Source: Pseudomonas parasichuanensis (lineage in GTDB: Bacteria > Pseudomonadota > Gammaproteobacteria > Pseudomonadales > Pseudomonadaceae). Taken from it: 64,000 nt of DNA. Below are positions 8,413-16,932 of this stretch, one piece after another (position 1 is the first letter of the stretch; each line of letters begins with the position of its first letter). Made by a program: the position numbers and the translations under genes. Below the pieces are notes generated by a model that saw only the letters and a program-made list of their open reading frames with translations, had not been told where the DNA came from and made no database searches. The stretch is taken from the NCBI RefSeq assembly GCF_021601385.1, contig NZ_BQHO01000001.1, forward strand, positions 286,548 through 350,547, written 5' to 3'.

Positions 8413-10154
8413 TTGTTTTCTCGAGCGGATTGTAAAGTGTCTGCTTCAACGGCTTCGGGAGTGTAAAGTAGCTCGAAATCAGAGCTGAGCCCATAATCTT
8501 CAAGCGTAGCGGTATGTGTGTTGTTCCATGTTCCAGTTTCAATGCCGGGGTTAATGTTATCAGCAAAGCCAAGGCGGCGATACCGTTCCAGTTCCCTGAT
8601 TTCGTGCGTGTAAAAGCGTTTGTCAGTGTCAGTTGCTTCTATCGAGCCCTGTAGGATTTTTGTAAGTCTATCGAGCATTACTTCGTTAGCGTCGGAAGGA
8701 TCGAGCCGACTCGTGTGTAGCCTTGCGAGGTCAATGCCTGCTTGAGTGACTGTTGCTTCCCGCCAGTCAAGTTTTTCGATGGGGCCTCCAGATTTATCTG
8801 GATTGTAAAGACGTCCGCTGTATTGGCCTCGTGTTGTGGCGCCTGGATAAGGCGAGCTGAAGACGACGTATAGCGGTGGTAGTCCTGAATCTGCAGGGAA
8901 ACAGTAAATACAGTCTTTGGAATTCGACCTTGTAGAGGCGGGGAACGGTGTTGTTGTTATGATCTCGGGTAGAAGTTTTACCCCAGTGTAGGGGTTGGCG
9001 GAAATCGGTTCTAAAGGGGAGGTTGTAGATGAGGTGTCACGAGGGTGTATGGGGAATATAAGCGTTGTGGGGAACTCACTGGAGGGGAGAGATACGTAGC
9101 TGTTACGTGCCCTGTCTAGAACGAGAGGTCGTACTGGGATCTTGTTTGTCCAACTGGCAGAAGTTGGAGGTTTTATAAGGCTATAGGTGCCGGAGTCCGG
9201 GTGGACTCTGAGCGGTAGCTCCAGTTCTCCATAGTTCGCAGCAATGTCATTTATGTTCTGGGGGATGCGAGGGAGCAGCAGTTCTGCGGGAATGCTCAGT
9301 GCTGAGTCGTGGTAGAGATCTGAATTCCCCAGTTCAGGGGCGTAAAGAATACCGCCTGCAGAAAGCTTAAAAAAACGAGTCGCTGCAGCTTCGGCTAGAG
9401 CTGTCAATAGGCGGCCTGCTTTCAGTAGCGCAGCTGCTGTGCTTCTGGGGGTTTCGTATGTCGCAATAGGGCCTTGAGTTGTGCTCAACTGCAGGGAAGG
9501 GGTTAGGCTGAAACTGATAGAGTTGCTGTCCTGTGCTTGCTGGGCTCTCTCTTTTGAAACGGCAATAAGTTGAAGGTTGGTTCTCTCAAGGTCTTTATTG
9601 AGTTTGGGTAGACAGCGTTCTAGTACAATTTCTATTTGCGCTGAAGTGATACTTTCTAATAGCTTGTGTTTCCAGAGCTGGAGTTTATAAAATTCGTCCT
9701 CGGTGCGATGTATGTCTACGAGGATCATAAACCATTCGCCTGGGCTATGGTCGCTTTTGGAGTAGATGTGTCTCCCGGTGAAATGCTCAGCTTGCCGGCC
9801 CATTTGGCCAGATATTGTGAGTCGAAGGTATATTAGAAACTCCCTTTTTGCGTAAAGCCTGCTTATAGTGTTGGAGTAGGCTTCATTGATTTTTATTTTT
9901 TGTCGAACTACATATTCGTCGTACCCTGGTGTCCCTTCTGGACGTGTAGCTTCGACGTTGCTGATGATGTCCTGGACAATACTTATAGCGTTGGCTCTTA
10001 GTCCATCTATTGAAAGTCCTGATATGTCTGGTAATGGTATTGGGTATGTGAATGGATTACCCCATGAGATGATATGTTCGAAATCATATGAGAATGGGTC
10101 TATCGAATATATTTCTTGAAGATCTGACTGTGTCAGTAACGTGCGTGAGGTCAC
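8409..10154 (-). CDS. S-type pyocin-like bacteriocin
   Basis: A 581-residue toxin candidate. The first half (to about residue 230) is mostly polar and helical and has no recognised fold. From about residue 310 the sequence fits the S-type pyocin domain involved in translocation (elements such as LRVHPDSGTYSL, IPVRPLVLDRARNSYV, NPYTGVKLLPE, and PLYVVFSSPYPGATTRGQYS). The last 100 residues hold a conserved toxin-like module with LHTSR, DKRFYTHEIRELERYRRLGF and NNTHTATLEDYGL; its His, Glu and Arg residues suggest nuclease activity, but the catalytic type is not assigned. The start is GTG at 10152-10154, supported by AGGAGAG eight bases upstream. The immunity gene overlaps its end. Low GC and AT-rich codons mark it as acquired DNA. 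No integrase or lysis gene is present. Confidence 0.8.
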   Translation of the reverse strand: MTSRTLLTQSDLQEIYSIDPFSYDFEHIISWGNPFTYPIPLPDISGLSIDGLRANAISIVQDIISNVEATRPEGTPGYDEYVVRQKIKINEAYSNTISRLYAKREFLIYLRLTISGQMGRQAEHFTGRHIYSKSDHSPGEWFMILVDIHRTEDEFYKLQLWKHKLLESITSAQIEIVLERCLPKLNKDLERTNLQLIAVSKERAQQAQDSNSISFSLTPSLQLSTTQGPIATYETPRSTAAALLKAGRLLTALAEAAATRFFKLSAGGILYAPELGNSDLYHDSALSIPAELLLPRIPQNINDIAANYGELELPLRVHPDSGTYSLIKPPTSASWTNKIPVRPLVLDRARNSYVSLPSSEFPTTLIFPIHPRDTSSTTSPLEPISANPYTGVKLLPEIITTTPFPASTRSNSKDCIYCFPADSGLPPLYVVFSSPYPGATTRGQYSGRLYNPDKSGGPIEKLDWREATVTQAGIDLARLHTSRLDPSDANEVMLDRLTKILQGSIEATDTDKRFYTHEIRELERYRRLGFADNINPGIETGTWNNTHTATLEDYGLSSDFELLYTPEAVEADTLQSARENK

Positions 10155-10421
10155 TGTTCTCTCCTTTTGGGTGGTTTTGGAGAGAGCGATGGTCGTTTTA
10201 CTGATGAGGGTGAATGTAGAAATAGTTCCCTGGCTTACTTGTTTTGGTTGAAGCTGTTTTGGTCATGCTGCAAGTAAGGGTGTGTCGGAAATGGCTGAAC
10301 TTTAGCAAGGTGTTCAAATGTTTTACTGTAGAAATTTTAATTCTGGCACGGAAGTGGGTGTTGGGGCTTGGTTCTTTAAGGGGGCACGATTAAGTGTGGT
10401 CGAAGGTGTGGTGCCCAAGAG
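10155..10421. other. AT-rich upstream region of the pyocin gene
   Basis: About 270 bases without a convincing gene, with the same low GC as the pyocin cassette. It should carry the pyocin promoter. I looked for a clear LexA box (CTGT-N8-ACAG) and for a PrtN-type P-box and could not identify either with confidence, so SOS control is not supported by what I see. Confidence 0.4.
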
Positions 10422-10794
10422 CCTGTCTTGAAATCGCATGTGGGCCACCAGGTGCCAGGCGATAGATTTGCAGCGCCCTCAAGATCGAGCGCCGCCCGCG
10501 CGGCGCATCGCTGGCAAGCCAGCTCCCACATCTGTTTCGGGCCAATTACTCCTGTTGTTTTATCGCTGTACGCCTTGTTTGTACGACGCGGTATTGAGGT
10601 GGGCACCACTGGCGCCTCACATGACTTGAGACATGCACCAAGGCGGGCAGCGGTACCCTCACAGGCATAATTGGCCCGAAACAGATGTGGGAGCTGGCTT
10701 GCCAGCGATGCGCCGCGCGGGCGGCGCTCGATTTCATAGGCGCTGCAAATCTGTCGCCTGGCACCTGGTGGCCCACATGCTATTTCAAGACAGG
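10422..10794. repeat. 373-bp palindromic element, copy 1
   Basis: A near-perfect inverted repeat: left arm 10422-10548 and right arm 10668-10794, each 127 bases, differing at only a few positions apart from one short diverged patch near TCGATTTCATAGG. The inner parts of both arms contain a REP core (GGCAAGCCAGCTCCCACA) preceded by CGCCGCCCGCGCGGCG, while the outer ~50 bases are not REP sequence. The 119-base centre (10549-10667) is not palindromic but recurs in copy 2 at 34244-34362. No open frame in it looks like a protein. It may be a non-autonomous mobile element or a structured RNA locus (inference). Confidence 0.8.
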
Positions 10795-11113
10795 CCCTTG
10801 CCAGCCCCGCCCTATCAATCAGATTTCACACCTTCCCTGTAGTCCATTTCCCAAAGATAATGCCCGCGCATTTTTTCCGTTGCGGTGGCTATTTCCGCCT
10901 ACTAGTCTCGCCGGGTCGCTGCACATCAGCGACATGGCTTTGACAGGCCGCGACGGTTTTGACTGCGTAGCTGCGCGTTCAATGGCAGCTGTGCGTAGGG
11001 CACGTTCGCGTGCGCCGGAACTTGTCAATTCCGCCGGTCTGTCAACCTACGTACAGCTGCCACCCACCTGTTTGACAGCAGACTGGAGGGCAGCCCGACC
11101 AAGGAATTGAACG
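10795..11113. promoter_or_regulatory. Leader region before DUF6124/DUF3077 pair
   Basis: About 320 bases with no recognisable gene. From about 10870 the stretch is GC-rich and structured, contains TTGACA (10939-10944), and stays open in one frame into the start of the next gene. From memory, closely similar stretches occur upstream of this gene family in other Pseudomonas, which would suggest a conserved 5' leader rather than a coding extension. This is a recollection and not checked here. Confidence 0.35.
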
Positions 11114-11356
11114 ATGCTTAAAATTGTCCCCGACCCACCCCATTCCCACGCCTTCCTCGAAGACACCCTGGTCCAGATCAGCGAACACCTGCACTGCGCC
11201 CTGGCCGTCGCCCATCAATCCGTCCTGCTCTGCACCAAGTCCCCCGGCTCGGTGCTGATGCTGGCCGCCGTGCACGAGATGGAAACGCTACGCTCGCTGC
11301 TGGAATCGGCACTGGCGCAGGTGCAACAGGCGGTGATGTCGCAGCCCATGCATTGA
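11114..11356 (+). CDS. Small DUF6124-like protein
   Basis: An 80-residue protein starting MLKIVPDPPHSH, the usual opening of the Pseudomonas-specific DUF6124 family, followed by a helical core (LEDTLVQISEHLHCALAVA, then LMLAAVHEMETLRSLLESAL). It lacks a signal peptide and membrane segments. It is shorter than the more common members of about 120 residues, missing most of the central part. The function of the family is unknown. It is followed 64 bases later by a DUF3077 gene, its usual partner, so the two are probably co-transcribed. Confidence 0.65.
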   Translation: MLKIVPDPPHSHAFLEDTLVQISEHLHCALAVAHQSVLLCTKSPGSVLMLAAVHEMETLRSLLESALAQVQQAVMSQPMH

Positions 11357-11420
11357 GGCCGAGCCCGTTCGCCAGCGAACGGGCCGCCACACCCAACGCC
11401 ATGACTTCGAGGATTACGGC

Positions 11421-11690
11421 ATGACCACGGACAACCCAACACCCCCCACCACTGCCGGCAAGACCCGCTTCTGCCAGGGTCAAGACAGCCCGCAGCCGCT
11501 GTTTCGCATCGAGCCGGGCATACCTTGCAATCACGCCCGCGAACAGGCCTCTGAACTGCTGGACTGCGTGCGCCACCTGACTTTGCTCGGGGTCATGGAG
11601 GAAGACCCGCGCATGGTCTGGGCGGCGTATTACCTGAGCGCCATGGCCAAGGCGTTGCTCGATGACGCGGAGCTGGGCTTGGCGCATTGA
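11421..11690 (+). CDS. DUF3077 domain protein
   Basis: An 89-residue protein with the DUF3077 pattern: a polar N-terminus, then PLFRIEPGIPCNHAREQASE, LLDCVRHL and a C-terminal WAAYYLSAMAKALLDDAELG helix. It is a small, probably helical cytoplasmic protein found mainly in Pseudomonas, without a known function. The ATG at 11421 is the first good start after the upstream gene. The pairing with the DUF6124-like gene suggests a shared role. Confidence 0.75.
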   Translation: MTTDNPTPPTTAGKTRFCQGQDSPQPLFRIEPGIPCNHAREQASELLDCVRHLTLLGVMEEDPRMVWAAYYLSAMAKALLDDAELGLAH

Positions 11691-11759
11691 TTCGGTATTA
11701 GGGGGCGCTTGGCGACCCATCGGGCGATAAGATGTTTGTCGGGAGAGATGCCGTGTCTG

Positions 11760-11800
11760 TGAAATCGAGCGCCGCCCGCGCGGCGCATCGTGGCAGAGGC
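11760..11800. repeat. Partial copy of the arm of the palindromic element
   Basis: AATCGAGCGCCGCCCGCGCG and the next bases GCGCATCG match the inner arm of the elements at 10422 and 34117. The match is lost just before the REP core, so this is a fragment. It lies between the DUF3077 gene and the convergent MocR-like gene. Confidence 0.6.
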
Positions 11801-11827
11801 GCTGCCGGCGATGAAAGCGAGACGGGT

Positions 11828-13252
11828 TCAAACCCCGCCCCGCCGCACATGCTTCACCAACACCTTCTCCAGCAACTCCCACATCGCAGGGTCGGTACTG
11901 AACGCCACATTGAAGCGCATCCACCCGGTGGCCTTGGCATCCACCATGAACAACTGCCCAGGCCCGAGCATGATGCCTTTCTCCAGCGCATCGTCCAGCA
12001 GCGCGGCGCTGTCCGGGATCGCCGGGTGGCGGGTCCAGATGTACATGCCTTCGTCCGACTCGATGAACAGCTCGAACCCCAGCCGGTGCAGGTGCCGGCC
12101 CACCTCCTGATGCGCCTCGGCCAGGCGCTGGCGCAGGCGCTTGAGGTGCTTGCGCCAGCGGCCGTCGATGATCGCGGCGTACACCACCCGCTCCATCACC
12201 TGCGAGGTGGTCAGGCCCGAGCGCATCTTCAAGTGCAGCAACTGCTGCATCAGTTCAGGGTTGGCCAGCAGGTAGCCAACCCGCACGTTGGGCGAGATGC
12301 TCTTCGAATAGCTGCCGACGTACACCACCTGCTGCAGGTGGTCGAGGCTGGCCAGGCACGGCAGCGGGTCGCTGATCATGTCGGCGTACAGGTTGTTTTC
12401 CACCAGGCGGAAGCCGTGGCGGCTGGCCAGTTGCAGCAGGCGGTGCAGCTGCGCCAGTGGGGTGCGCGAGCACGTCGGGCTGTGCAGGTGCGGTTGGGTG
12501 AAGAACGCAGTGGGCTGGTGGTGCGCCAGCAGCCGTTCCAGATGGTCGAGGTCGTAGCCGGCCGGGGTACGGGGCACGCCCACCAGCGTTGCGCCCTGGG
12601 TGCGCAGGATGCTCATCAGGTTGGGGTAGCCGGGGTCGTCCACCAGCACCACGTCGCCGGGGCGCACCAGGGTGCGCACGGCCAGGTCCAGGGCCTGGCT
12701 GGCGCCGTGGGTAAGCATCAGTTGCGCCGGGTTGGCGACGATCGACAATTCCTGCTGCAGGTTCTGCGCGGTCAGGGCGCGCAGCTCCGGCAGGCCCATC
12801 GGGTCGCCGTAACCGGACAGCTCCAGCGGGCTGCCGGCCACCTGGCGCATGCCGCGGCGCAGGCCTTCCTCGTACATCCAGTCGTTGGGCAGCCAGCCGC
12901 AGCCGGGCTTGAAGGGCAGTTGGCGGGTTTCGAAGATCTGCTGCAGGTACCACTCGGAGTTGAACGTCGGGCGGGTGTTGTCTGTCTCGACGTTTGCTTT
13001 ATCCACCAGCTCGTTCGCCGCACGATTGACGAAGAAGCCCGCATTCCCTTTGCTCACCAACAAGCCTTGCGCCACCAGCCGGTCGTAGGCCTCGACCACG
13101 GTGAAGGTGCTCACCGAATAGGTCGCGGCAAAGGCGCGGATGGACGGCACCTTCGCCCCCGGCTTGAGCGCCTGGCTGTCGATCAGCGCGCGCAGCCCGT
13201 CGATGATCTGATTGACCAGCGGGGTGGAGGAGTCCGGGTGTAGCTGGAGCAT
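11828..13252 (-). CDS. MocR-like GntR/aminotransferase regulator
   Basis: A 474-residue two-domain protein. Residues 1-75 are a GntR-type winged helix (PSIRAFAATYSVSTFTVVEAYDRL), and the rest is a fold-type I PLP aminotransferase-like domain with GYGDPMGLPELR, the VDDPGYPN loop and SYSKSISPNVRVGYL carrying the expected PLP lysine. Such proteins act as PLP-dependent transcription regulators rather than free enzymes. The frame is open to 13348, but the ATG at 13250-13252 (MLQLHPDSSTPLVNQ) begins exactly at the DNA-binding domain and is preferred. It is divergent from the amino acid permease at 13693 and may regulate it (inference). Confidence 0.87.
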   Translation of the reverse strand: MLQLHPDSSTPLVNQIIDGLRALIDSQALKPGAKVPSIRAFAATYSVSTFTVVEAYDRLVAQGLLVSKGNAGFFVNRAANELVDKANVETDNTRPTFNSEWYLQQIFETRQLPFKPGCGWLPNDWMYEEGLRRGMRQVAGSPLELSGYGDPMGLPELRALTAQNLQQELSIVANPAQLMLTHGASQALDLAVRTLVRPGDVVLVDDPGYPNLMSILRTQGATLVGVPRTPAGYDLDHLERLLAHHQPTAFFTQPHLHSPTCSRTPLAQLHRLLQLASRHGFRLVENNLYADMISDPLPCLASLDHLQQVVYVGSYSKSISPNVRVGYLLANPELMQQLLHLKMRSGLTTSQVMERVVYAAIIDGRWRKHLKRLRQRLAEAHQEVGRHLHRLGFELFIESDEGMYIWTRHPAIPDSAALLDDALEKGIMLGPGQLFMVDAKATGWMRFNVAFSTDPAMWELLEKVLVKHVRRGGV

Positions 13253-13692
13253 TCGGGGTGCCTTCGGGGGTGCGTAACGCCAAGCGCCGGCCGGGAATTC
13301 GGGGTGTATTGCATCGGCGGCCTGTACAGTGCAGTGCAGATTTCGCACCGCTGTGCATGGCTCAAAGTGTTCGACATTTTTACATTACGTGTCAGAAATC
13401 GCCAACACAGCACGAACCAGCGTCATGAATAATCATAAATTCGCTGCTTTACCGTCGGGGTTCGCCTCGCACCTTCTTTCTGCCCGGTCGGCCGCCTTCG
13501 GTTCGGACCCAGCATGGTTCAGTTCGTCCAGAGGGTTACCTCTGGCCGCGTAAGCAGGCCGCCACGGATGGCCTGCGTGTGCTCGCGCACACCTCCCTGC
13601 CCGCATTTTGCACTGATGTACAGGTGAGACCGATAACCATCGGGGTTTCACAGTTTTTCCTTGGATAAAAAGAAGCACGGGGTAAATAACTG
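13253..13692. promoter_or_regulatory. Divergent promoter region, MocR-like gene and permease
   Basis: 440 bases without a convincing gene. It should hold the promoters of both divergent genes. The last 40 bases before the permease are A-rich (GGATAAAAAGAAGCA). MocR operators are usually direct repeats; I did not identify a clear pair. Confidence 0.4.
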
Positions 13693-15102
13693 ATGGACGC
13701 AACATCCACATCCACCACCGCGAACGACGGGCACGAGAGCAAGCTCAGTGCCTCGCTCAAGTCGCGCCACCTGACGATGATGTCCATCGCCGGGGTGATC
13801 GGCGGCGCACTGTTCGTCGGTTCCGGCAGTGTCATCCACAGCGCCGGCCCGGCAGCCGTGCTGGCGTACCTCGCCGGCGGCATCCTGGTGGTGCTGATCA
13901 TGCGCATGCTCGGCGAAATGGCGACGTCCTCGCCCGACACCGGCTCGTTCTCCACCTACGCCGACCGCGCCATCGGTCGCTGGGCCGGCTTCACCATCGG
14001 CTGGCTGTACTGGTGGTACTGGGTGATCCTCATGGCCTGGGAAGCCTACGTCGCGGGCAAGATCCTGCACGGCTTCTTCCCCGACGTGAGCGTCAACGTG
14101 TTCGTGTTGGCCACGACCCTGCTGCTGATCACCGTCAACTTCTTCAACGTCAAGCACTACGGCGAGTTCGAGTTCTGGTTCGCGCTGATCAAGGTGGTGG
14201 CGATCGTCTGCTTCCTGGTGGTGTGCACCGCGGCGGTGATGAACGTCTGGCAGTTCGGTGAAGTGCGCGGCATTACCCACCTGACCGCCGAAGGCTTCAT
14301 GCCCAACGGCATTACCACGGTGATCGGCGCGTTGCTGGGGGTGATGTTCGCCTTCCTTGGCGCCGAGATCGTCACCATCGCCGCGTCCGAAGCGAAGGAC
14401 CCGGCCACCCAGATCGTCAAGGCCACCAACTCGGTGGTGTGGCGCGTGTGCCTGTTCTACGTCGGCTCGATCTTCCTGATCGTCTGCCTGGTGCCATGGA
14501 ACGATCCGCAGCTGGGCGTCTCCGGCTATGGCGCCTACCGCCGCACCCTGGAGCTGCTGGGTGTGCCGTACGCTGAACTGCTGATGAACTTCGTGGTGCT
14601 GACCTCGGTGAGCAGTTGCCTGATCTCCGGCCACTACACCGCTTCGCGCATGCTGTTCTCCCTGGCCCAGCGTGGCGATGCGCCTCGCCTGTTCAAGTTC
14701 ACCCGCACCGGCACCGGTGTACCGGTGAACGCGATCATCGGTTCGTGCCTGGTGGCGGTGTTCTGTGCACTGATCAACTTCAGCGACACCCTGCGCCCGA
14801 AAGACGTGCTGGAAACCCTGATGAACACCACCGGCATGATCGCCCTGCTGGTGTACCTGGTGATCGCCTTCTCGCAGCTGCGCATGCGCCGCAAGCTGAT
14901 TGCCGAAGGCAAGGAAGTACGCCTGAAGATGTGGCTGTTCCCTTGGCTGACCTACCTGGTCATCGCCTTCATCATTGCCGCCCTGGTGACCATGGCCTTC
15001 ATGCCTGACTACCAGATCCTGGTGATCTCCACCGGCATCGCTGCCGCCGTGGTGGTGGCCATGGGCGTGGTGCACCAGATCCGCAGCGCCAAGCGCGCGT
15101 AA
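13693..15102 (+). CDS. gabP: Amino acid permease, GABA permease type
   Basis: A 469-residue amino acid/polyamine/organocation permease with twelve predicted membrane segments. The N-terminal region has SLKSRHLTMMSIAGVIGGAL, the AAT-family signature, followed by the GSGSVIHSAGPAAVLAYL loop. The WLYWWYWVILMAWEAYVAG stretch and the FAFLGAEIVTIAASEAKDP motif resemble GabP more than aromatic or lysine permeases. It would import 4-aminobutyrate or a related amino acid with protons. The gene symbol is moderately supported only. A strong terminator follows it. The MocR-like regulator lies divergently upstream. Confidence 0.75.
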   Translation: MDATSTSTTANDGHESKLSASLKSRHLTMMSIAGVIGGALFVGSGSVIHSAGPAAVLAYLAGGILVVLIMRMLGEMATSSPDTGSFSTYADRAIGRWAGFTIGWLYWWYWVILMAWEAYVAGKILHGFFPDVSVNVFVLATTLLLITVNFFNVKHYGEFEFWFALIKVVAIVCFLVVCTAAVMNVWQFGEVRGITHLTAEGFMPNGITTVIGALLGVMFAFLGAEIVTIAASEAKDPATQIVKATNSVVWRVCLFYVGSIFLIVCLVPWNDPQLGVSGYGAYRRTLELLGVPYAELLMNFVVLTSVSSCLISGHYTASRMLFSLAQRGDAPRLFKFTRTGTGVPVNAIIGSCLVAVFCALINFSDTLRPKDVLETLMNTTGMIALLVYLVIAFSQLRMRRKLIAEGKEVRLKMWLFPWLTYLVIAFIIAALVTMAFMPDYQILVISTGIAAAVVVAMGVVHQIRSAKRA

Positions 15103-15121
15103 CTGCCGAGCGTTGCACAAG

Positions 15122-15156
15122 ACGGCCGGGCCCTTTGCGGGGCCCGGCCGTTTTCG
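15122..15156. terminator. Rho-independent terminator
   Basis: A twelve-pair GC-rich stem, ACGGCCGGGCCC (15122-15133) with GGGCCCGGCCGT (15140-15151), and a six-base loop, followed by TTTCG. It sits between the permease and the convergent FecR-like gene and ends the permease transcript. Confidence 0.8.
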
Positions 15157-15157
15157 T

Positions 15158-15607
15158 TCAGTGCACAGGGCCAGCCTGGTCGAAGCGCAGCGCCTGGTTG
15201 GGGCCAAGGCGCACATGCTGCCCGCCGCTGTCGAGCTCGGCGCTGCCTGCTTGCAGTTCGACGTCGGATTGCCCGGCCTTGCGCACCAGCGCCACTTGCC
15301 CGTCGTGGGTGGCCAGGGTGCCGTGATCGGTGACCAGCAGGAAGGGCCGCGGGTCGTCATCGGCCACCTCGACGTAGAGCCCGCCTTGCAGCAGCGTCAG
15401 GCGCCGTTGGCGGGTGTCGTATTCCACGTCCACTGCGCTGTCGGGCTGCAGCACCAGCAGGCTGCCGTCCTCCAGGTGGCGGGTCAGCTGCTGGCTGGCG
15501 GTGGTGCGCAGGTCGGCCAGGTCGAAGCGCTGGCTCATCCACGGGGAGCCAAGCAGGGCGGAGGCGGCGACCAGTGCGAGCAAGATAAGGGACAGTGTGG
15601 TTTTCAT
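15158..15607 (-). CDS. Stand-alone FecR-domain protein
   Basis: A 149-residue protein with an N-terminal membrane anchor or signal segment (TTLSLILLALVAASALLG) and a periplasmic FecR-like beta domain (LEDGSLLVLQPDSAVDVEYD, LTLLQGGLYVEV, RPFLLVTDHGTLATHDGQ). Classical FecR proteins are about 320 residues and begin with a cytoplasmic anti-sigma domain; that part is absent here. No ECF sigma factor or TonB receptor is adjacent. The ATG at 15605-15607 fits the signal segment, while an earlier in-frame ATG at 15664 would add non-hydrophobic residues. The role is unknown; it could be a remnant of a cell-surface signalling set or an independent periplasmic FecR-fold protein. Confidence 0.72.
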   Translation of the reverse strand: MKTTLSLILLALVAASALLGSPWMSQRFDLADLRTTASQQLTRHLEDGSLLVLQPDSAVDVEYDTRQRRLTLLQGGLYVEVADDDPRPFLLVTDHGTLATHDGQVALVRKAGQSDVELQAGSAELDSGGQHVRLGPNQALRFDQAGPVH

Positions 15608-15713
15608 CGATGTGCGCATGCAGGGACAGACTTGCAGCATAGTCACTCGGTTCCGGCGCTTCACTCGACGAATGGCTTATGCTGCACACATCCGCCACGC
15701 AAGGAGCCACACA

Positions 15714-16490
15714 ATGGCCTGGTCCGCCACCCAGTACTCGCTGTTCGAAGCCGAACGCACCCGCGCCGTGCGCGATTTGCTCGCTGCCGTGCCGCCGCGT
15801 CCGGTGCGCCATGCCACCGACCTGGGCTGCGGCCCGGGCAACTCCACCGAAGTGCTGTTGCAGCGCCTCCCCGATGCCCAGGTAACGGCGCTGGACAGCG
15901 ACGCCGACATGGTCGACAAGGCCAGGCAGCGGCCGCGCCTTAGCATCCCGCGGGTGCGCTGTGAGATCGCCGACATCGCCCACTGGACGGCCCCCGAACC
16001 CCAGGACCTGATCCTCGCCAACGCTTCGCTGCAGTGGGTGCCCGACCACGCCAGCCTGTACCCGCACCTGGTGCGCCAGCTCAGTGAAGGCGGCAGCCTG
16101 GCGGTGCAGACCCCGGACAACCTCGACGAACCCGCGCACCGGCAGTTGCGGGACATTGCCAGCCAGGGGCCGTGGGCCTGCAAATTCGCCGACTTCAGCC
16201 TGCCGCCGCGGCACAACGCGGCGTTCTACTACGACCTGCTCAGCCCGCTGTGCGCGCGGGTGGATGTGTGGCGCACCACCTATCACCACCCGCTGCCCGG
16301 AGGCGCCGAGGCGGTGGTGGAGTGGTTCAAGGGGTCGGCACTACGCCCTTACCTGGCGCGGCTGGACGAAGGGGAGCAGGCGGATTTCCTGCAGCTTTAC
16401 CTTCAGGCAATGCAGCGCGATTACCCGCCGGCCACTGACGGCAAGGTGCTGCTGCCGTTCCCGCGGTTATTCGTGGTGGCGACGCGCTAG
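15714..16490 (+). CDS. tam: Trans-aconitate 2-methyltransferase
   Basis: A 258-residue class I SAM-dependent methyltransferase. Motif I is DLGCGPGNSTEVLLQRLPDA, followed by the acidic ribose-binding ALDSDADMV and the NASLQWVPDH stretch that is characteristic of Tam. The family methylates trans-aconitate, a spontaneous inhibitor of aconitase, in the cytoplasm. AAGGAGCC lies about six bases before the ATG at 15714. The 3' end overlaps the convergent DUF2784 gene by 24 bases. Confidence 0.87.
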   Translation: MAWSATQYSLFEAERTRAVRDLLAAVPPRPVRHATDLGCGPGNSTEVLLQRLPDAQVTALDSDADMVDKARQRPRLSIPRVRCEIADIAHWTAPEPQDLILANASLQWVPDHASLYPHLVRQLSEGGSLAVQTPDNLDEPAHRQLRDIASQGPWACKFADFSLPPRHNAAFYYDLLSPLCARVDVWRTTYHHPLPGGAEAVVEWFKGSALRPYLARLDEGEQADFLQLYLQAMQRDYPPATDGKVLLPFPRLFVVATR

Positions 16491-16841
16491 GCGCCAGAGT
16501 ACGTAGCCGTAGACGCCGAGGTTGAGCAGTAGTACGACGGCGCCTAGCCATAGCTGGATCTGTGGGGTCAGCCCGGCGGGGTAGATCAGGGGCCAGATGT
16601 AGTGTTCGACGAAGCCGCCCTGGTAGCCGGTGCTGCCGGCGGCGGCGCGCAGGCGGTTTTCCCAGTCGGTCAGTGGGCATTCCAGGTGCAGGCCTTCCAC
16701 GGCCAGGCCCCAGGCGAGGGCGGGGAGGTGGATGAGCAGGGCGCGGCGGCGCCAGAGCACCAGCAGGCCGCCGAACAGGACCAGGAGGATGAAGGTCAGG
16801 TGGAGTAGGACCAGGGTGTCGGCGGCCAGGCGGTAGAGCAT
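16467..16841 (-). CDS. DUF2784 membrane protein
   Basis: A 124-residue protein with three to four membrane segments (LVLLHLTFILLVLFGGLLVL, then a segment around HLPALAWGLAVEG, and a C-terminal LWLGAVVLLLNLGVYGYVLW). The central ECPLTDWENRLR and FVEHYIWPLIYP motifs are diagnostic for DUF2784. The function of the family is unknown. It converges on and overlaps tam by 24 bases. Confidence 0.83.
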   Translation of the reverse strand: MLYRLAADTLVLLHLTFILLVLFGGLLVLWRRRALLIHLPALAWGLAVEGLHLECPLTDWENRLRAAAGSTGYQGGFVEHYIWPLIYPAGLTPQIQLWLGAVVLLLNLGVYGYVLWRLARRHHE

Positions 16842-16932
16842 GGGGTGGGGTCTCGAGGGAGGGGGTTCAGCATAAATCAGATGTGTGTTCGAGAGGGTGT
16901 TGTTTTTGGGTTTTCGCGTTTTTAGGTTTGCT

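Noticed and set aside
10685-11110. 141-residue open frame running from the palindromic element into the leader.
   Set aside because: It begins inside an inverted-repeat arm and has no ribosome site; better explained as repeat plus leader.
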